The notes under the pieces are model-generated. The model ran no database searches. It saw only the letters and a list, made by a program, of their open reading frames with translations, and had not been told where the DNA came from. This document shows, piece by piece, positions 1-6,153 of a stretch of DNA of 6,153 bases. The DNA lies in contig CABQNF010000064.1 in NCBI GenBank assembly GCA_902465465.1, positions 1 to 6,153 of the forward strand, written 5' to 3'. Both the position numbers and the translations under genes were made by a program. Position 1 is the first letter of the stretch. Every line of letters starts with the position of its first letter. The DNA is from an uncultured Collinsella sp. Its GTDB lineage: Bacteria; Actinomycetota; Coriobacteriia; Coriobacteriales; Coriobacteriaceae.

Positions 1-3301
<3,301 letters not shown>

Positions 3302-3302
3302 G

Positions 3303-4742
3303 TTAGTTCTCCTCGGTCTCGGTCGCGGCGGTCTCGGCGAAATTCCAGCCAGCCAGGCGGTCCTTCGCGGTGTCGATGTCCAGGTAGTTCTCCTCGCCGT
3401 CCATGAGTCGCGTAAAGGCGGTAAAGAGATAGTGGGCATCGGTGGGGCCGGGCGAGGCCTCGGGGTGATACTGGACCGAGAAGCACGGGGCGTCGAGCAG
3501 CTGGATGCCCTCGGCGGTGCCGTCGTTGAGGTTCACATGTGTTAGGCGAATGCGGCCAAAGCGCTCGTTCATCACGACCGGCGCGATTCCGCGGCGCACC
3601 CAGACGCGCAGATCTCCATCGGCCGCATGCTCGGTCTCGCCGCCGGAAAGCTCGGGGACAAGCTTGCCCAAGCTGGGGAACAGCAGGCCAAAGCCATGGT
3701 TTTGCGCGGTGATCTCCACACGGCGGCTTACCAGGTTCATAACCGGCTGGTTGCCACCGCGGTGACCGAACTTAAGCTTTTCCATCTGGGCGCCGCAGGC
3801 CAGGCTGATCATCTGGTGACCAAGACAAATACCAAAGACCGGCACCTTGCCGATCAGCTGCTGCACCTGCTCGTAGGTCTCCACCACGGCGTCGGGGTCG
3901 CCGGGGCCATTGGACAAAAAGACGCCGTCGGGATTCATGTCGAGCACCTCACTCGCGGGCGTGTCCCACGGCACGACGGTAAGGTCGCAGCCGGCGCGGA
4001 CCAGTCCCTCCAGAATGCCGCGCTTCACACCGCAGTCGTAGGCGACCACTTTGTGACGGGCAGGAGCGGCAGCCGAAAGCGCAAAGTCATGCGTGGCAGG
4101 CAGGTCGGCAGCCACAAACTCATGAGGCGCGGGGCAACTTACGGTCTTGACCAGGTTCTCGCCTACCAGCGTGGGCGCTGCGGCCAGACGCTCGGCAAGC
4201 TCGTCGACGTCGAAGGTCTCGGTCGAGATAATGCCCATCTTGGAACCATTGTCGCGCAGATGGCGCACCAGAGCGCGGGTGTCGACGCCCTCGATAGCGA
4301 CGATGCCGTGGGCGCGCAGATACTCCGGCACGCTGACGGCCGAGCGCCAGTTAGAAGGCGTGGTGCACATGTCGCGAACGATCATGCCGCGCATAGCCGG
4401 AGCGCTCGCAGGGCGCACGGCGTCGCCGGGGAAGGCCGACTGGACGTCGGTCTCGTCGATACCGTAGTTGCCGATCTGCGGATAGGTCATGGTTACGATT
4501 TGGCCGGCATAACTCGGGTCGGTCATGACCTCAAAGTAGCCCTCGAGTGAGGTGTTGAAGCAGACTTCGCCGGTCGCGGTGCCCTCGGCGCCGCATGCAC
4601 GTCCATAAAAAATGGTCCCATCCTCAAGATACAGGATGCAGGGACCGCAGGTGCCCTTGCTGGTTTTGGCCAGCATACGCTGGCAAAGCTCGCTGGGCGC
4701 GAAGGTGCGGGCGGCAGCGCCCGCGGTATGGTTGTTCGCCAT
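3303..4742 (-). CDS. carA: Carbamoyl-phosphate synthase small (glutamine amidotransferase) subunit
   Basis: CarA hydrolyses glutamine and passes ammonia to CarB. The 479-residue protein has the CPSase small-chain N-domain from about 36 (YLEDGTIFYGRA, FNTSLEGYFEVMTDPSYAGQ, IEGVDTRALVRHLR) and a class I glutamine amidotransferase domain from about 231. It carries the nucleophile Cys306 in FGICLGHQ, ITAQNHGF at 344-351, and His426 and Glu428 in YHPEASPGP. The start is the ATG at 4742, because AAGGAG sits 4 nt upstream; a GTG at 4763 would put that site inside the gene, and Met23 has no ribosome site. The protein is about 100 residues longer than E. coli CarA (382). The extra length is an N-terminal extension of about 30 residues containing C32 and C35, roughly 36 extra residues within 352-399, and a charged tail after about 447. 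It is the first gene of carAB, expressed behind its own promoter and a PyrR-type leader. Confidence 0.97.
   Translation of the reverse strand: MANNHTAGAAARTFAPSELCQRMLAKTSKGTCGPCILYLEDGTIFYGRACGAEGTATGEVCFNTSLEGYFEVMTDPSYAGQIVTMTYPQIGNYGIDETDVQSAFPGDAVRPASAPAMRGMIVRDMCTTPSNWRSAVSVPEYLRAHGIVAIEGVDTRALVRHLRDNGSKMGIISTETFDVDELAERLAAAPTLVGENLVKTVSCPAPHEFVAADLPATHDFALSAAAPARHKVVAYDCGVKRGILEGLVRAGCDLTVVPWDTPASEVLDMNPDGVFLSNGPGDPDAVVETYEQVQQLIGKVPVFGICLGHQMISLACGAQMEKLKFGHRGGNQPVMNLVSRRVEITAQNHGFGLLFPSLGKLVPELSGGETEHAADGDLRVWVRRGIAPVVMNERFGRIRLTHVNLNDGTAEGIQLLDAPCFSVQYHPEASPGPTDAHYLFTAFTRLMDGEENYLDIDTAKDRLAGWNFAETAATETEEN
3309..3313 (-). promoter_or_regulatory. carB ribosome binding site inside the carA 3' end
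   Basis: On the minus strand AGGAG lies 7 nt before the carB ATG and within the final Glu codons of carA. The junction reads stop TAA, one C, then ATG. This fixes the carB start and implies that ribosomes finishing carA re-initiate on carB, which helps make the two subunits in equal amounts. Confidence 0.9.
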
Positions 4743-4746
4743 AATT

Positions 4747-4752
4747 CTCCTT
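4747..4752 (-). promoter_or_regulatory. carA ribosome binding site
   Basis: AAGGAG on the minus strand, followed by AATT and the ATG at 4742. It decides the carA start. Its first four bases can pair with CCUU at 4779-4776 at the base of the leader hairpin, so access by the ribosome is probably the regulated step. Confidence 0.88.
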
Positions 4753-4779
4753 CCCGGTCTCACAGGACCGGCTTAAAGG
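4749..4779 (-). promoter_or_regulatory. Probable PyrR-binding hairpin in the carA leader RNA
   Basis: In the minus-strand RNA, CCGGUC (4771-4766) and GACCGG (4759-4754) form a perfect 6-bp stem closed by the hexaloop CUGUGA (4765-4760). The PyrR-site consensus ARUCCNGNGAGGYU folds as a short stem around the loop CNGNGA. Here the loop matches at every fixed position, and where the stem differs from consensus the pairing is kept (G-C, G-C, U-A, C-G), so it fits as a structure. An asymmetric internal loop (UAAG against G) separates this from a lower stem of CCUU (4779-4776) with AAGG (4752-4749), the latter being part of the carA Shine-Dalgarno sequence. PyrR bound to UMP would be expected to stabilise the fold and block carA translation. 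No terminator-like T run follows, so attenuation is unlikely. The PyrR gene is not in the window, so the assignment rests on the RNA alone. Confidence 0.8.
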
Positions 4780-4795
4780 TGTGTAGTTAGGCCTC

Positions 4796-4811
4796 GCGGT
4801 ATTGTAACCGC
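4796..4811. repeat. Inverted repeat around the candidate -10 box
   Basis: The minus strand reads GCGGT, TACAAT, ACCGC: two 5-bp arms exactly flanking the candidate -10 hexamer. It could be an operator for a repressor or a chance palindrome. If transcription began upstream of it, the RNA could form a small stem extended by U-G and U-A pairs. No known regulator site is recognised. Confidence 0.45.
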
Positions 4812-4829
4812 AAGCATGCCTCATGGCGT
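4801..4829 (-). promoter_or_regulatory. Candidate carAB promoter
   Basis: TACAAT at 4806-4801 matches five of six bases of the sigma-70 type -10 box. With a 17-nt spacer the -35 position (4829-4824) reads ACGCCA, a weak match of three of six, and an AT-rich stretch lies further upstream. Initiation about seven bases downstream, near 4794, would give a leader of about 50 nt, just long enough for the PyrR-type hairpin. A promoter is needed here because a terminator closes the upstream unit. Other possible -10 boxes (TATCAT at 4859-4854, CATAAT at 4865-4860) lack a better -35. Confidence 0.4.
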
Positions 4830-4831
4830 TA

Positions 4832-4856
4832 ATTTCATCGAAATGTTTACGAAATG
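4832..4856. repeat. Short direct and inverted repeats upstream of the carA promoter
   Basis: On the minus strand CATTTCG occurs at 4856-4850 and again at 4845-4839, 11 bases apart, about one helical turn. The second copy also starts an inverted repeat, ATTTC at 4844-4840 and GAAAT at 4836-4832 around GAT. The repeats lie just upstream of the candidate -35 position in an AT-rich stretch, a plausible place for a DNA-binding regulator. They are short enough to be chance in AT-rich DNA. Confidence 0.3.
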
Positions 4857-4902
4857 ATAATTATGACTTTCTATGCATAATGATTTCTCTGGGACGGGGA
4901 TT

Positions 4903-4943
4903 AAAAAATCATCCCGCGGGGCTTATGGCTCACGCGGGATGAT
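4903..4943 (-). terminator. Rho-independent terminator after the membrane-protein gene
   Basis: Minus-strand arms ATCATCCCGCG (4943-4933) and CGCGGGATGAT (4918-4908) form an 11-bp perfect stem with a 14-nt loop. The transcript then runs into six T (six A at 4903-4908 on the plus strand, the first pair shared with the stem). It begins six bases after the stop codon at 4950. It separates the ABC transporter and membrane-protein unit from carAB. No T run follows on the plus strand, so it acts in one direction. Confidence 0.93.
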
Positions 4944-4949
4944 GGCGTC

Positions 4950-5915
4950 TTACTTTTTCTTGTCCTGTTCCAGCAGTTCGGACGGTGTGCGATCGGGCTT
5001 GCCGCCGCGGAAAATCTCGCGGCCATGCAGACGATGCTCCAGGTCACGCTCGGCCTTTTCCTCGTCAATCTTGGTCTGGCTCACCACCGGATCCTCAATC
5101 AACGACGACACCGAGTTCACCTGCTTCTGAATGCGCTCGGCGATGGTGTCATCCATACTCACGATGCGCATCTTCCAGTCGATACTCGTGGCGTTGGATG
5201 AGCTCTTGGTCCACACGAACGTCAAAATGGCGCTCTGGTGGCCCCGCGCGGGGAACATGCCAAAGAAGGAATCGTGCTGAATGTTGCTATCCTCGTCGAT
5301 ATAGGCGTGAACGTTATACACCACGCGGTCGATCTTATCGTTGAGCAGCGCGTTGGTCGCAAGTGCCGCGGCCTGGATCTGCCCGTTGGACAGCAGCTCG
5401 AGCTCGTTGGCAGACGATGTGTCCAACACCGTCACCTCGACCGTGCCCGTACGCTCATCGGCTTCATCGACGGTAAAGTCGAGCGGGAACTGCGTAAAGC
5501 CGTTGCCCCACTCAAGGCCGCCCTTCAGCGCCGTCGAAACGGTATCGACCGAAACGCTCTCGGACAGGTTGGCGGTGTTCAGACGACGCATCACGCCGTA
5601 GCCAATCTGCATGCCCACGATCAGCACCAAAATACCGATGACCACGGCCATCGCGGTCTTCGTAATGGTATGGCTCACCTGCGAGCCCGAAGGATCGTCC
5701 TCGGACAGCGGGTCGATATGTTTTGCCTGGCTCGCGCGGTCCTCGCTGCGCAGCTGCGCTAGCGCCGCTTTGTCACCGCGCTTGGCCGCAGCCTCCTTCT
5801 CACGCATGCGCTCGGTACGCTTTTTGGCGAGCGTGGGATCCAAGACGCCGGATGCATCGATTTCGGAGAATAACTCCGTCACTTCTTCCGGAGTCAAAGG
5901 GTTCTTGTCAGCCAT
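4950..5915 (-). CDS. Single-pass membrane protein of unknown function
   Basis: I do not recognise this 321-residue protein. It begins MADKNPLTPEEV and has a highly charged, Lys/Arg/Glu/Ala-rich region at about 30-75 that is probably helical. One strong membrane segment lies at about 88-109 (AVVIGILVLIVGMQIGYGV), followed by Arg-Arg. Residues 118-255 look like a folded domain with beta character (for example TGTVEVTVLDTS and QSAILTFVWTKSSS), and the C-terminus (about 256-321) is charged and helical, ending in DKKK. There is no cleavable signal peptide or lipobox and no catalytic motif that I can see. Topology is unclear: the charged N-terminus suggests it stays in the cytoplasm with the larger domain outside, but Arg110-Arg111 argue the other way. 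The start is supported by AGGA at 5924-5921, 5 nt before ATG. It lies 19 nt after an ABC-transporter gene, so the two are probably co-transcribed, and it is the last gene before a terminator. It might assist the transporter, but nothing in the sequence proves that. Confidence 0.88.
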   Translation of the reverse strand: MADKNPLTPEEVTELFSEIDASGVLDPTLAKKRTERMREKEAAAKRGDKAALAQLRSEDRASQAKHIDPLSEDDPSGSQVSHTITKTAMAVVIGILVLIVGMQIGYGVMRRLNTANLSESVSVDTVSTALKGGLEWGNGFTQFPLDFTVDEADERTGTVEVTVLDTSSANELELLSNGQIQAAALATNALLNDKIDRVVYNVHAYIDEDSNIQHDSFFGMFPARGHQSAILTFVWTKSSSNATSIDWKMRIVSMDDTIAERIQKQVNSVSSLIEDPVVSQTKIDEEKAERDLEHRLHGREIFRGGKPDRTPSELLEQDKKK

Positions 5916-5934
5916 AAACTTCCTGTCATATCAA

Positions 5935-6153
5935 TCAGTCGAGCTCGTGCGCACGCGCACCTTCGAACTGCATTCGATAGTAACGGGCATAGGTGCCGCC
6001 ACGGGCGAGAAGCTCCTCGTGCGTGCCACGCTCCACAACGCGACCATGCTCAACGGTCGCAATCTCATCGGCATGCTTAATGGTCGAAAGACGGTGGGCG
6101 ATGATAATCGTGGTGCGGCCGCGTGCCAGCTCTTCGAGTGACTCCTGCACCGC
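5935..6153 (-). CDS. ABC transporter ATP-binding protein, C-terminal fragment (cut by window edge)
   Basis: Only the last 72 residues are inside the window, in frame from 6153 to a TGA at 5937-5935. They carry the end of an ABC nucleotide-binding domain: a helix AVQESLEELARGRT, the strand TIII, the H-loop AHRLST whose His (fragment residue 20) contacts the ATP gamma-phosphate, then IKHADEIATVEHGRVVERGTH and a HEELLARGGTYARYY tail. This pattern, with ERGTHEELL and a short tail after the last helix, is typical of exporter-type (MdlB or MsbA-like) proteins with a membrane domain fused in front of the ATPase. The Walker A, Walker B and signature motifs would lie upstream, outside the window, so substrate and full architecture cannot be judged. 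It probably forms an operon with the membrane-protein gene 19 nt downstream. Confidence 0.95.
   Translation of the reverse strand, partial: AVQESLEELARGRTTIIIAHRLSTIKHADEIATVEHGRVVERGTHEELLARGGTYARYYRMQFEGARAHELD

Noticed and set aside
3627..4550. 307-codon open frame on the plus strand
   Set aside because: In-register antisense of carA, with the same composition artefact and no recognisable domain.
4740..4763. GTG at 4763 as an upstream start for carA
   Set aside because: It would place the Shine-Dalgarno sequence within the coding region and put the start codon in the hairpin loop. The ATG at 4742 has a well-spaced AAGGAG.
4749..4779. Leader hairpin as a transcription terminator
   Set aside because: No T run follows; the sequence after the stem is the ribosome site and the carA start codon.
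4861..4880. Possible ArgR box in front of carA (TTATG and CATAA ends)
   Set aside because: It has 5-bp symmetric ends but lacks the TGAAT and ATTCA core of known ArgR sites and lies well upstream of the candidate promoter.
5238..6141. Plus-strand open frames opposite the membrane-protein gene and the ABC transporter end
   Set aside because: They overlap better-supported minus-strand genes, have no convincing ribosome site and show no domain.

Overview
The window is about 6.1 kb of GC-rich bacterial chromosome with every gene on the minus strand. It reads as two transcription units, from right to left. Codon usage, the actinobacterial look of CarA and CarB, and the type of leader control suggest an actinomycete-related organism. 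My best guess is a Coriobacteriia member such as Collinsella. That assignment is an impression from sequence style, not a database result.

The upstream unit (6153 to about 4903) starts with the last 72 residues of an ABC-transporter ATP-binding domain, cut by the window edge. After a 19-nt gap comes a 321-residue single-pass membrane protein that I do not recognise. The unit ends at a textbook rho-independent terminator, an 11-bp perfect stem followed by six T, placed six bases after the stop codon.

The second unit is carA-carB, the two subunits of glutamine-dependent carbamoyl-phosphate synthetase. This enzyme feeds pyrimidine and arginine synthesis. carA is complete (479 aa, unusually long). 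carB starts one nucleotide after the carA stop codon, with its ribosome binding site inside the last carA codons, and runs off the left edge with 1100 residues visible, probably only a few short of its end.

The most informative non-coding element is the short leader in front of carA. Its RNA can form a hairpin with a CUGUGA hexaloop that fits the CNGNGA loop of PyrR-binding sites. The base of the same hairpin pairs with the carA Shine-Dalgarno sequence. There is no T-tract after it, so the likely mechanism is PyrR-mediated repression of translation by uridine nucleotides, as known for Mycobacterium smegmatis, rather than transcription attenuation. Because carB is tightly coupled to carA, one hairpin could control both subunits. 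The allosteric domain of CarB would add feedback control on enzyme activity.

The only sizeable non-coding stretch (4743-4949, 207 bases) holds the terminator, an AT-rich region with short repeats, a candidate promoter and the PyrR-type leader. I saw no mobile element, CRISPR array, tRNA or rRNA.
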